11,553 bases of DNA from Thermoguttaceae bacterium (GCA_017454585.1 JAFTCU010000165.1:1-11553); one strand, 5' to 3'. Counted from the stretch's first letter, positions 1 to 6,603 are shown. Program-made: numbers and translations. Notes: generated by a model from the letters alone, not told the origin.

Positions 1-1
1 A

Positions 2-886
2 CTGGGGACCGCCGCCTGCGTCATGTGCGTCGTGTACGCGATTTTGTGGGTCGGAAACTACTCGCGGCTTGAATTTCTTCTGACCCTCCTGGTCACGCTC
101 CTCGGTCTTTCGTTCATCGTTTCGAACGCCTACGTTCACCCAACGGCGGGGCAGTTTTTCGGCGGTTTCCTCCCCAGAATTTCGACGTTTTACGTGGATG
201 GAAAACTTTCCGTCAGCACGACGCTTCTGGTGGCGTCGCTCGTCGGTACGACGCTGGCCGCCCCGACGTTCGTCGTGCGTCCGCTTCTGCTCCACGGGAA
301 GGGCTGGACGAAAAACGACCTGAAAACGCAGACCCGCGACGTGCTTTTCTCGGCGTTTTTGATGTTCGTCGTGAACGCGGCGATCATGTGCTGCGCGTGC
401 GGCGCGATTTTGAACCTCGGCGGGAAACCGATCGAAAAGGTGATGGACATGGTGCAGACGCTCACGCCGATCGCGGGGTCCGGCGCCGTGATCCTCTTCC
501 TGATCGGGATGATTTCGGCCGGGCTTTCGTCGATTTTCCCGATCGTGATGGTCTGCCCGCTGCTGATCGGCGACTTTCGTCAGGGGACGCTTCAGATCCG
601 GACGCCGCTTTTCCGGATCATCACGGCTTTCGTCTGTTTCCTGGGGCTGATGGTCCCGCTGCTCGGGGCGAATCCGATCGCGGCACAGATCATGACGCAA
701 ATCGCGCAGGTTTTCGTCCTTCCGCTGATCATTCTTTTGATGCAGATCCTCGTGAATCGCCGCTCGATCATGGGCGAGCACCGCGCGGGGGTCCTGCTGA
801 ACATCGGCATGACCGGGGCGTTTCTCTTCTCGCTCGTCATTTCCGGTACGGCGGTGCAGGGGCTGGTGCGTTTGCTGACGAATTAA
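2..886 (+). CDS. NRAMP-family divalent metal ion transporter, C-terminal part (5' end outside window)
   Basis: Integral inner-membrane protein, probably a proton- or ion-coupled divalent cation transporter of the NRAMP/SLC11 fold. The frame is open from the first bases, so the Met at 23 is internal and the N-terminus, including the TM1 DPGN-type metal site, lies upstream of the window. About 294 residues remain, with roughly seven or eight hydrophobic segments. The family is recognised by the TM6 block GTTLAAPTFVVRP (about 245-283), then a charged loop and NAAIMCCA (TM7), and by the AGLSS block in TM8. In canonical Mn/Fe NRAMPs TM6 carries M-P-H; here the same place reads A-P-T, so the metal-binding Met and the His are both missing. 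This recalls the NRMT and Nrat-type branches, which handle other ions, so the substrate is uncertain. The gene ends with TAA, and the same frame continues open for 25 more codons. No terminator hairpin with a T-tract follows; the palindromic repeat at 1031-1167 is the first structure downstream. Confidence 0.82.
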   Translation: MGTAACVMCVVYAILWVGNYSRLEFLLTLLVTLLGLSFIVSNAYVHPTAGQFFGGFLPRISTFYVDGKLSVSTTLLVASLVGTTLAAPTFVVRPLLLHGKGWTKNDLKTQTRDVLFSAFLMFVVNAAIMCCACGAILNLGGKPIEKVMDMVQTLTPIAGSGAVILFLIGMISAGLSSIFPIVMVCPLLIGDFRQGTLQIRTPLFRIITAFVCFLGLMVPLLGANPIAAQIMTQIAQVFVLPLIILLMQILVNRRSIMGEHRAGVLLNIGMTGAFLFSLVISGTAVQGLVRLLTN

Positions 887-964
887 GGAGCCAAAGAAGC
901 CAAAAAGGCCAAAGCGGAAAACGCCTCGATGGACCCGGGAATTCAAAAGTTTTTTTCGGTTTGA
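887..964 (+). other. In-frame open extension after the NRAMP stop codon
   Basis: After the TAA at 884-886 the same frame stays open for 25 codons to TGA at 962-964. It would encode a Lys/Ala/Glu-rich tail (GAKEAKKAKAENA followed by a short segment). Such a composition is plausible for a cytosolic C-terminal tail, so the TAA could be a recent truncation. It could equally be chance, because the DNA here is a purine-rich near-repeat of GCCAAA/GAAGCC. There is no start codon with a ribosome binding site, so I do not call it a gene. Confidence 0.25.
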
Positions 965-1030
965 ACCATTAAAGAAATTTTCCGAAATCAGCCCCTTTTA
1001 AACACCAAGTCCTTTCCACTTCAGACTTTT

Positions 1031-1167
1031 ATTTAAACACGGATTTTCACGGATTAAAACGATTAAAAGGATTTCATTTTTTTGATCGGGAAGCCCTGAG
1101 AAAACTTGAAACTCCTTTTAAATAATCTGCGGAAATCCTTTTAATCCGTGCGAATCCGTGTTTAAAT
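1031..1167. repeat. Palindromic interspersed repeat, copy 1
   Basis: This is an imperfect inverted repeat of about 137 bp in the 374 bp spacer 887-1260. The left arm starts ATTTAAACACGGATT and the right arm ends AATCCGTGTTTAAAT. Each arm contains tandem CACGGATT units followed by GATTAAAAGGATTTC, and the left arm carries one extra GATTAAAA unit. Weaker pairing continues outwards to about 1007 and 1191 (AAGTCC matching GGACTT). Copy 2 at 2707-2844 is the same element in the opposite orientation. The asymmetric segment CTTTTAAATAATCTG fixes the orientation; it lies on the right here and, reverse-complemented, on the left in copy 2. There is no coding capacity. It could be a MITE/REP-like element, and its transcript could form a long hairpin after the NRAMP gene. 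The rest of the spacer is AT-rich; 1192-1260 has only a weak promoter candidate (TTGAGG at 1209, TAATAT at 1230, spacing 15). Confidence 0.85.
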
Positions 1168-1260
1168 CAAGGTTTGAAATGGTTTGGACTTTCACTTTTG
1201 AAACCGGCTTGAGGTTTTAAATTTTCCTTTAATATTAATAATGAATGGAATTTTGATCCC

Positions 1261-2601
1261 ATGAACCTGAACCGACGCCTATTTTTCACCGCGTGCTTCG
1301 CTTCCGGCCTGACCCTCACGGCGGCGCGTGAACTTTGGGCCACTGCGCACGCCGCGGATTTTGATTTTGACGGGATCTGCAAAAAGGTCGGCTGGTCGCC
1401 GAACGACCCGGACGCGTTCTTCTTCCTGCATGCGACGGACCTTCACTCCAGCGAGGTGGAAGTCGGCGCGCTGCGAATGCCGCACAAATTCGAGGGGAAA
1501 TGCTTCGTGCAGGACATGAACGCGCTCGACCCCCGGCCGGCGTTTGTAGCGCTGACGGGCGACCTGATCTCCATGACCTCCATGAACCCGAACACGTGGG
1601 ACCGGACCGAGCAGTACTTCGCGCGGTACAAAAAAATCATCTGCGACCGGCTTGAAATTCCTTACTGGCAGATCATCGGGAATAACGACTGCGCGGCCGT
1701 CCCATACAAAAAGGTTTTCCCGGAACTTCCGGTTTACTGGAGCTTCGAGCGCGGCGGGATCTGCTTCGCGGGCCTGCACGGCTACAACTGCTGGGACGCG
1801 CAGACGAGCAATCACTCCGGGATCCTTTACGATGCGGATCAGCTCGCGTGGCTGAGTGAAATCGTGGCGAAAACCCGGGCGCGGACGCTCGTTTTGTTCA
1901 CGCATGAGCCGCTGAAAGACGCGGATCAGCACCGCGCCCGCCGCCAGCTCGCGCCGATCGTGCAGAGTTTCCAGGGCGAAACGGTCTGGAATATTGCGGG
2001 CCATAATCACGGGAATTCGGACCGCGTGATCCAGCTCGGCGGCCGCCCGATGCGCGTGGTGGAGTCGCTCACGCCGGTCGGTTCATGGAGCCCGGACGAC
2101 GGACTTTACCGCCTCCTTTTCGCGAAAAACGGCCTGATCACCGCCTCGGCCTACCGCTGGCTCACGAAAGATGGGGAGCCGCTTGGCTTCGCGGAGGTTC
2201 CGAACTGGGAAAACCCAGCCCCGATGGAAACGGTGGAGGAGGCTTTCGGCCGGAAATGCCGCCGCTTCTGGCTCGTTGGGGAGGACGACGCGGAAATTCG
2301 GGCCGAGTGCGAGAACATGGAGGACCGGATCTCGAACCTTTACTTTCGCCGGAACGCTTTCGCGTCGTGGAACCTTCCGACTCGCTTCGACGGCGAGCCG
2401 GCGCAGACGGTTTGCCTCGGTTTCATCGGGAAACCACGCGGAACGATTACGCTCACGGCCGACGGCGCGGAGTCCCAAACGTTCCCGGCCGCCGCGGAAT
2501 TCGAGCTTCCCGAAGCGTTCCGGAAGGCCGAAAATTTCCGGCTCCGGATCGATTCCGGCGAGAACACGGAGTTCAGGATCTGCGCGCTGGGAGTCCGGTA
2601 A
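1261..2601 (+). CDS. Exported calcineurin-like metallophosphoesterase
   Basis: Predicted dinuclear-metal phosphoesterase acting outside the cytoplasm; the substrate is unknown. The N-terminus has Asn-Arg-Arg-Leu-Phe-Phe followed by a weakly hydrophobic stretch and an Ala-rich region ending near residue 32, which suggests a Tat-type signal peptide. The family motifs appear in order: D60-x-H62 (ATDLHSS), G100-D101, G140-N-N-D143, H215 (FTHEP) and G247-H-N-H250. These give nearly the full ligand set of the calcineurin superfamily. The exception is the usual GNH(D/E) block, which reads GNND, so the His thought to act in catalysis is Asn; related GNxD variants occur in the YfcE/MJ0936-type branch. 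The catalytic domain spans about 45-300. Residues 300-446 form an unrecognised C-terminal region, probably beta-rich. The start ATG is preceded only by a weak GGA. The gene stands alone between two inverted repeat copies and may be an independently placed accessory gene. Confidence 0.85.
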   Translation: MNLNRRLFFTACFASGLTLTAARELWATAHAADFDFDGICKKVGWSPNDPDAFFFLHATDLHSSEVEVGALRMPHKFEGKCFVQDMNALDPRPAFVALTGDLISMTSMNPNTWDRTEQYFARYKKIICDRLEIPYWQIIGNNDCAAVPYKKVFPELPVYWSFERGGICFAGLHGYNCWDAQTSNHSGILYDADQLAWLSEIVAKTRARTLVLFTHEPLKDADQHRARRQLAPIVQSFQGETVWNIAGHNHGNSDRVIQLGGRPMRVVESLTPVGSWSPDDGLYRLLFAKNGLITASAYRWLTKDGEPLGFAEVPNWENPAPMETVEEAFGRKCRRFWLVGEDDAEIRAECENMEDRISNLYFRRNAFASWNLPTRFDGEPAQTVCLGFIGKPRGTITLTADGAESQTFPAAAEFELPEAFRKAENFRLRIDSGENTEFRICALGVR

Positions 2602-2706
2602 AATTTCGCAGAACCCATGCTTTTAAGGCGACCATTCAAATTTAAGGAAGTTCCAAAAACCTCAAACGTTTTCCCAGAGGGTGAGAATCGCCTGGTTTAG
2701 ACCTTA

Positions 2707-2844
2707 ATTTAAACACGGATTTTCACGGATTAAAAGGATTTCCACAGATTATTTAAAAGGAAGTTTTGATCGGTTTTCATGGTTTCTAAAAAAGAAAATG
2801 AAATCCTTTTAATCTCTTAAATCCGTGAAAATCCGTGTTTAAAT
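2707..2844. repeat. Palindromic interspersed repeat, copy 2 (inverted relative to copy 1)
   Basis: This 138 bp imperfect palindrome lies in the 340 bp spacer 2602-2941. It begins ATTTAAACACGGATT and ends AATCCGTGTTTAAAT. Its reverse complement aligns with copy 1 along its length. By my hand alignment, 2707-2760 matches 1114-1167 at 51 of 54 positions, and 2795-2844 matches 1031-1080 at 47 of 50; only the central loop diverges. The right flank (GGCTTGAAGTGAAATGGG) also resembles the flank of copy 1, so the mobile or amplified unit is probably larger than the core. It lies in the 3' region of the phosphoesterase transcript and just upstream of the SGNH hydrolase. Nothing else is recognised in 2602-2706. 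Confidence 0.85.
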
Positions 2845-2851
2845 GAAAGGC

Positions 2852-2881
2852 TTGAAGTGAAATGGGTTTGGAGTTTAGAAT
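2852..2881 (+). promoter_or_regulatory. Candidate promoter for the SGNH hydrolase gene
   Basis: TTGAAG at 2852-2857 and TAGAAT at 2876-2881 are 18 bp apart, about 60 bp before the ATG. The -35-like part falls in the conserved right flank of palindromic repeat copy 2, so the repeat may supply part of the promoter. This is a consensus match only, in AT-rich DNA. Confidence 0.3.
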
Positions 2882-2941
2882 GAAGGTTTTGGTGATTTCC
2901 TTTTTAAATTTTTTCCCCCTTTTTAATTCAGGAGTTCCAAC

Positions 2942-3667
2942 ATGAAAAAAATCCTCATTTCCGTTTTTGCGCTGCTCGTTCTGACCTGCACGGTCTTCGC
3001 GGAGGACGCTTCCAACATCGCGGTCCAGTCCGTTTCCCGCATGGGTGAAAAGTGGTGCGCAGACCGTCACGAGCAGAAACTCGCCCAAGAGAAACAAGGT
3101 CCGGTCGATCTCGTTTTTCTTGGCGATTCTATCACGCACAACTGGGAAGGCCCCGGCAGAGAAGTTTGGGCCAAGTACTACGGAAACCGCAACGCGATCA
3201 ACCTCGGCTACGGCGCGGACCGCACGGAACACGTGATTTGGCGCATCACCGAAGGGGGTGAGCTGGACGGCATTTCCCCGAAACTCGTGATCCTCATGAT
3301 TGGCACGAATAACGTGGGCCATCATTCCTCCACCCCGGCGCAGACCGTGGAAGGGATCAAGAAGATCCTGGAGATCATCGGCGAAAAAGTCCCGCAGGCG
3401 AAAGTCCTTCTTCTGGCGGTTTTCCCGCGCAGTGAGAATCCGACCGACGATTTGCGTGTTAAAGTGAACGAGATCAACACGGGCCTCCCGGCTTTGGCCG
3501 ACGGTCAGCGTGTTTTCTTCCTTGATTTCGGCAAGAAATTCCTCGCGGAAGATGGAACGCTCCCGAAAGAAATGATGGGCGACCGCCTCCACCCGGGGCC
3601 GGCCGGCTATGAAATCTGGGCGGAAGAGGTCGAGCCGTTTGTGAAAAAGTACGTGGACGAAAAGTAG
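2942..3667 (+). CDS. Secreted SGNH/GDSL-type hydrolase (esterase/acetylhydrolase-like)
   Basis: Predicted serine hydrolase of the SGNH superfamily, resembling the platelet-activating-factor acetylhydrolase IB-type group. It probably removes acyl or acetyl esters from a carbohydrate or lipid in the periplasm or outside the cell. A classical signal peptide (MKKILISVFALLVLTCTVFA) precedes a likely cleavage site after residue 20. Block I is G61-D62-S63-I-T, with Ser63 as nucleophile. Block II has Gly89 (NLGYGADRT). Block III is G121-T-N-N124, with Asn123 at the oxyanion-hole position. Block V is D214-R-L-H217, giving the catalytic Asp and His. All four signature residues are therefore present. 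The length (241 aa) is typical for a single-domain member. AGGAG at 2930-2934 lies 7 bp before the ATG and fixes the start. The gene is followed by an intrinsic terminator, so it is probably monocistronic. The exact substrate cannot be read from the sequence. Confidence 0.9.
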   Translation: MKKILISVFALLVLTCTVFAEDASNIAVQSVSRMGEKWCADRHEQKLAQEKQGPVDLVFLGDSITHNWEGPGREVWAKYYGNRNAINLGYGADRTEHVIWRITEGGELDGISPKLVILMIGTNNVGHHSSTPAQTVEGIKKILEIIGEKVPQAKVLLLAVFPRSENPTDDLRVKVNEINTGLPALADGQRVFFLDFGKKFLAEDGTLPKEMMGDRLHPGPAGYEIWAEEVEPFVKKYVDEK

Positions 3668-3681
3668 TTCGGCTCTTTGGC

Positions 3682-3737
3682 GCGGTTTTTCTCTCATTTA
3701 TACAATATTAATTAATTAAGAGAAAAACCGCTTTTTT
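3682..3737 (+). terminator. Intrinsic terminator after the SGNH hydrolase
   Basis: A perfect 13 bp inverted repeat (GCGGTTTTTCTCT at 3682-3694, complement at 3719-3731) is followed by six T residues (3732-3737). The loop is long, about 24 nt, and contains the self-complementary 12-mer TTAATTAATTAA, which may fold within it. The GC pairs lie at the base of the stem next to the T-tract, as expected for Rho-independent termination on the + strand. Confidence 0.75.
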
Positions 3738-3751
3738 CTCTGAAATCCCAA

Positions 3752-3780
3752 TTGCGTCAAAGCGGAAAATCTTCTATACT
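3752..3780 (+). promoter_or_regulatory. sigma70-type promoter for recO
   Basis: TTGCGT (3752-3757) and TATACT (3775-3780) are separated by exactly 17 bp. The pair sits just after the previous terminator and about 42 bp before the recO ATG. The stretch GAAAATCTTCTATACT around the -10 recurs almost unchanged before the gene at 6820, and TTGCGTC recurs before proS. Confidence 0.65.
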
Positions 3781-3821
3781 TATTCTGGATTCCTGTTTGG
3801 ATTTTTTTTGCCTGGTATTTT

Positions 3822-4613
3822 ATGGCTCCACCCCTTAACGACGACGCAATCGTTCTGCGTACTGCCGATTTCAGCGAGACCAGCATGGTCGTAACGTTCT
3901 ACACACGTGAGAACGGAAAGATTTCATGCCTGGCCAAGGGGGCGCGTCGGCTCAAAAATCCCTTTGACACGGCGCTTGATGCCATGAACATTTGCAGGAT
4001 TTTGTTCTATCCCAAAAACAGTGACGTGCTCCAGCTCGTTACCGAGGCAAAACTCACCGACCGTTTTCGGGTCGACTCAACCGTCGCGATTTACGCAGGT
4101 TTCCACGTGGTACAACTTTTAAATCATTTTACTGAAAATTTCGACCCTCAAAATGAATTATTCGACTTGACAAAAATCATTTTAAACGATATTGTATCAT
4201 TGGATTCCGTATGTAAGGGAGCGAGTCTGGAAAATCCACCGGAAAAACTTTCCCGGTGCCTCTTCCATTACGAGCTTCGGCTCCTGCAACTCGTCGGTCT
4301 GGCTCCCTCGTTTCATGAGTGTGTCAGTTGCTCCCAAAAAGTCGAAGTCCGGCGCGGGGCTAAACGAATCGCGTTCGGTATGGCGGACGGAGGAGTCCTG
4401 TGTCCGAACTGTCGGCCCGGGAAAAAAAGCGTCGTTTCCCTTTCACCGGAAGCCCTCGGCGCGTTCCAGCTTTTGGCCTCGTCCGATGATCGTTACTGGA
4501 AGCGCCTCCAGCTTTCGCAGAAAACCCTCGGCGAGATTCGCGGCGTGTGGAACCAGTTCCTTGCGCATCAGATGGAACGACCGATCCCGATCCTGCGATG
4601 GCTCAAGCGTTAA
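3822..4613 (+). CDS. recO: DNA repair protein RecO
   Basis: RecO is a cytoplasmic recombination mediator that works with RecR (and RecF) to load RecA on gaps coated with single-strand binding protein and that anneals complementary strands. The N-terminal OB-fold domain is recognisable from residue 7 (AIVLRTADFSETSMVVTFYT, then GKISCLAKGARR). The helical domain follows, and a four-cysteine zinc site is formed by C167-V-S-C170 and C194-P-N-C197, spaced as in zinc-binding RecO proteins. At 263 aa it is the usual length. The start ATG has no good Shine-Dalgarno sequence, but the conserved N-terminus begins directly after it, and the promoter at 3752-3780 places the transcription start close upstream. 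No terminator is visible between recO and the BamD-like gene 128 bp downstream, so read-through into the outer-membrane genes is likely. Confidence 0.93.
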   Translation: MAPPLNDDAIVLRTADFSETSMVVTFYTRENGKISCLAKGARRLKNPFDTALDAMNICRILFYPKNSDVLQLVTEAKLTDRFRVDSTVAIYAGFHVVQLLNHFTENFDPQNELFDLTKIILNDIVSLDSVCKGASLENPPEKLSRCLFHYELRLLQLVGLAPSFHECVSCSQKVEVRRGAKRIAFGMADGGVLCPNCRPGKKSVVSLSPEALGAFQLLASSDDRYWKRLQLSQKTLGEIRGVWNQFLAHQMERPIPILRWLKR

Positions 4614-4741
4614 GGGGGCACCAATCGACAGTTAAATAATAATTACAAAACATTAACTAAACGCCTCCAGGACGATAAAAATATTTATCATTTGTTAATT
4701 AAACAGAAAAGTCAAACCGGTTTTGCCGGAAAGTCCCTTTT

Positions 4742-5962
4742 ATGAATCGATCCGTTTGTTTTCGCCGCTTCCCGATTTGCGTGACGTGTGCCTTGCTTCT
4801 CGCAGCACTCGTTTGCGTTGTGGGTTGTTCGACCATGGGGTCACGGGGGACTTCGATGGAAAAGCTGAATCAGGCAGACGCGGCTCTGAAGACGCAACCC
4901 AATCCGCAGGTGGATATGGCTCAGGTGAACGAGGCTTCCGAGTACTTTGAAGAGGAAGATAATTCATTTTCGGCCATGACGGCAGAAAAATTCGGCAAGA
5001 AATTCCGGCTTGCGTGTCTGAAGCTGGTTCATCAGGAGCCGAACGAACCCATTGCGGTTGCGGCTTTCGAGGAAGGGGTACAACTTTTTGACCAGGGACA
5101 GTTTGAGGCGGCGGCCAAAAAACTCGGTTACGCAGCGTTCCGCTGGCCGGATTCGGCTCTTCAGGAAGACGCCCTCTTCCTGCGCGGTGAGGCGTACTTC
5201 TTTGCGAATCGTTACTCCAAGGCCCAGCGTGCCTACGAGAAGTTGTTGAAAAAATACGATTCAACGCGTTACATGGACCGGGTTTCCCCGCGATTGTTCG
5301 CGATTGCTCAATACTGGGAGAAACTCGACCAGATCAACCATTACGGCCCGCTCACTCCGAACTTTACGGACAAAACCCGGCCTTTTGTTGGAACGTTCGG
5401 GAATTCGATCAAGGCGTACAGAACGATCGCGATGCACGATCCGAACGGTCTCTGGGCGGAGCATGCGGTCATGGCGGCCGGGAACGCGAACTACATTCGG
5501 GGCGAGTATTTTGACGCCGCCGATTTTTACGATGACCTGATCAAGAATTATCCGCAGTCGAAGCACCTGCTTCCTGCGTGTGAGCTGAACCTTTCGGCCA
5601 AACTTTTGATGTACCAGGGACCGAAGTACGATGGCAAGGCTCTCGAAGACGCGGAGGATCTGACGAACCGTCTGCTGACTCAGTTCGGACCGCAGCTTGC
5701 TGACCGCCGTCAGGCTCTTTTGGAAACCCAAAGCAAGATCACGGAAGCCAAAGCAGAACGTGACATGGAAATCGCAGCTTTCTATGAAACGAAACGTTGC
5801 TACGGTGCCGCGCGTTACTACTATCTGCTCGTGATGCAGGATTACCCGCAGACTCAGTGTGCGATAGAGGCTAGAAAGAATTACGCCCGGATCGAGAATT
5901 TCCAGGCGGAGCCGACGGATTACTTCGCGTGGCTCAAGGTCATTTTCCCAGAGAAAAATTAA
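4742..5962 (+). CDS. BamD-like TPR outer-membrane assembly lipoprotein
   Basis: Predicted lipoprotein related to BamD/YfiO, the TPR subunit of the machine that inserts beta-barrel proteins into the outer membrane. The N-terminus has Arg residues, a hydrophobic core and a lipobox ending V-V-G-C29, so mature protein should start at lipidated Cys29. TPR-like helical pairs can be seen near residues 104-140, 141-176, 239-275 and 341-385, with repeated aromatic/Ala positions and DYP or NYP turns. Residues about 195-235 form a non-TPR insert (TPNFTDKTRPFVGTFGNSIK) that I associate with planctomycete members. At 406 aa it is much longer than E. coli BamD (about 245 aa), so the family link is by architecture and context and the exact function is inferred. 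GGAAAG at 4728-4733 precedes the ATG by 8 bp. The LptE-like gene follows after 36 bp. The spacer 4614-4741 is AT-rich with a small dyad at 4674-4689 and no convincing promoter. Confidence 0.78.
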   Translation: MNRSVCFRRFPICVTCALLLAALVCVVGCSTMGSRGTSMEKLNQADAALKTQPNPQVDMAQVNEASEYFEEEDNSFSAMTAEKFGKKFRLACLKLVHQEPNEPIAVAAFEEGVQLFDQGQFEAAAKKLGYAAFRWPDSALQEDALFLRGEAYFFANRYSKAQRAYEKLLKKYDSTRYMDRVSPRLFAIAQYWEKLDQINHYGPLTPNFTDKTRPFVGTFGNSIKAYRTIAMHDPNGLWAEHAVMAAGNANYIRGEYFDAADFYDDLIKNYPQSKHLLPACELNLSAKLLMYQGPKYDGKALEDAEDLTNRLLTQFGPQLADRRQALLETQSKITEAKAERDMEIAAFYETKRCYGAARYYYLLVMQDYPQTQCAIEARKNYARIENFQAEPTDYFAWLKVIFPEKN

Positions 5963-5998
5963 TCCCCCCGTAACTTCCTAAAATTGCAGGAGACTCCC

Positions 5999-6538
5999 AT
6001 GCAGAACGGCCAGTTCAAAACGTTTTTTGTTACGCTGGCTCTCGGTCTGCTTTGGTTTTTCACTGGCTGTGCGACGTACAACTGGGGAAATCAGTGTCTT
6101 TTCCCGCAGGACATTCAGACGGTAAGTGTTTCCATTTGCGGGAATGAAACCTGGCGCCGTGGCTACGGGGAACGTCTGACGGAAGCGCTCATCAGGGAAA
6201 TCGAGTCGCGAACTCCGTACAAGGTGGTTCCTGAATGTCGGGCAGATACGATTCTGCAGGTGAACATCGTGGGTGAAAACAAATCGGTGACGTTCCAGAA
6301 CGACTGGGCGGACCCACGTGAGATATCTCTCGGGATGACGGTCGAGGCAAAATGGATAGACCGCCGTACCCGGGATCTTCGCCAGTCGCAGCATATCGAC
6401 ATGGAACAGGAGGCGCTCAAAATTTCGGCCTCTACAGCACTCGTGACAGAGATGGGACAGTCGAATGTTACCTCTTCGCAAGCGTTGATGCAGACCATTG
6501 CGCGGAATATCGTCGGGATGATGGAAAACCCGTGGTAG
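5999..6538 (+). CDS. lptE: LptE-like LPS-assembly lipoprotein
   Basis: Predicted outer-membrane lipoprotein of the LptE family, which plugs the LptD barrel and helps deliver lipopolysaccharide to the cell surface. The start is the ATG at 5999, with AGGAG at 5988-5992 six bases upstream; a TTG at 5984 is in frame but overlaps that ribosome binding site and is rejected. The signal peptide ends in a lipobox F-T-G-C24. The family block follows: after GNQCLFPQDIQTVSVSICGN come N49-E-T and the amphipathic helix ERLTEALIREIESRTPYKVV, then an alternating beta region (RADTILQVNIVG). The length (179 aa) is normal. The gene is 36 bp after the BamD-like gene and is followed by a terminator, so the two lipoprotein genes form the end of one operon. 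The combination of BamD-like and LptE-like genes supports a true outer membrane with LPS-type transport. Confidence 0.82.
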   Translation: MQNGQFKTFFVTLALGLLWFFTGCATYNWGNQCLFPQDIQTVSVSICGNETWRRGYGERLTEALIREIESRTPYKVVPECRADTILQVNIVGENKSVTFQNDWADPREISLGMTVEAKWIDRRTRDLRQSQHIDMEQEALKISASTALVTEMGQSNVTSSQALMQTIARNIVGMMENPW

Positions 6539-6553
6539 ATGGGCTTAATTAAT

Positions 6554-6603
6554 TAAAAAAACGGTGTTTCTCAGCATCCTGCGTTGAAAACACCGTTTTT
6601 TTT
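6554..6603 (+). terminator. Intrinsic terminator after lptE
   Basis: ACGGTGTTTC (6561-6570) pairs with GAAAACACCGT (6586-6596) with one bulged A, and flanking A-tract and T-tract residues extend the stem. The 3' side ends in eight T residues. The A-rich 5' side means that it could also work on the opposite strand. The 12-mer TTAATTAATTAA lies directly in front, at 6545-6556. Confidence 0.8.

Noticed and set aside
388..972. 194-codon + strand frame inside the NRAMP gene
   Set aside because: Asp/Arg/Gly-rich shadow in another frame of a membrane-protein gene whose own frame shows TM helices and family motifs.
1031..1167. CRISPR-like array formed by repeated CACGGATT units
   Set aside because: Units are short, separated by only a few bases and arranged as inverted arms; there are no regular spacers and no cas genes.
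2786..3697. 303-codon minus-strand frame over the SGNH hydrolase
   Set aside because: Antisense shadow; it would also run through the terminator and the palindromic repeat.
4674..4689. GATAAA-AATA-TTTATC dyad before the BamD-like gene
   Set aside because: Six-base AT-rich arms in an AT-rich spacer are expected by chance; no promoter clearly surrounds it.
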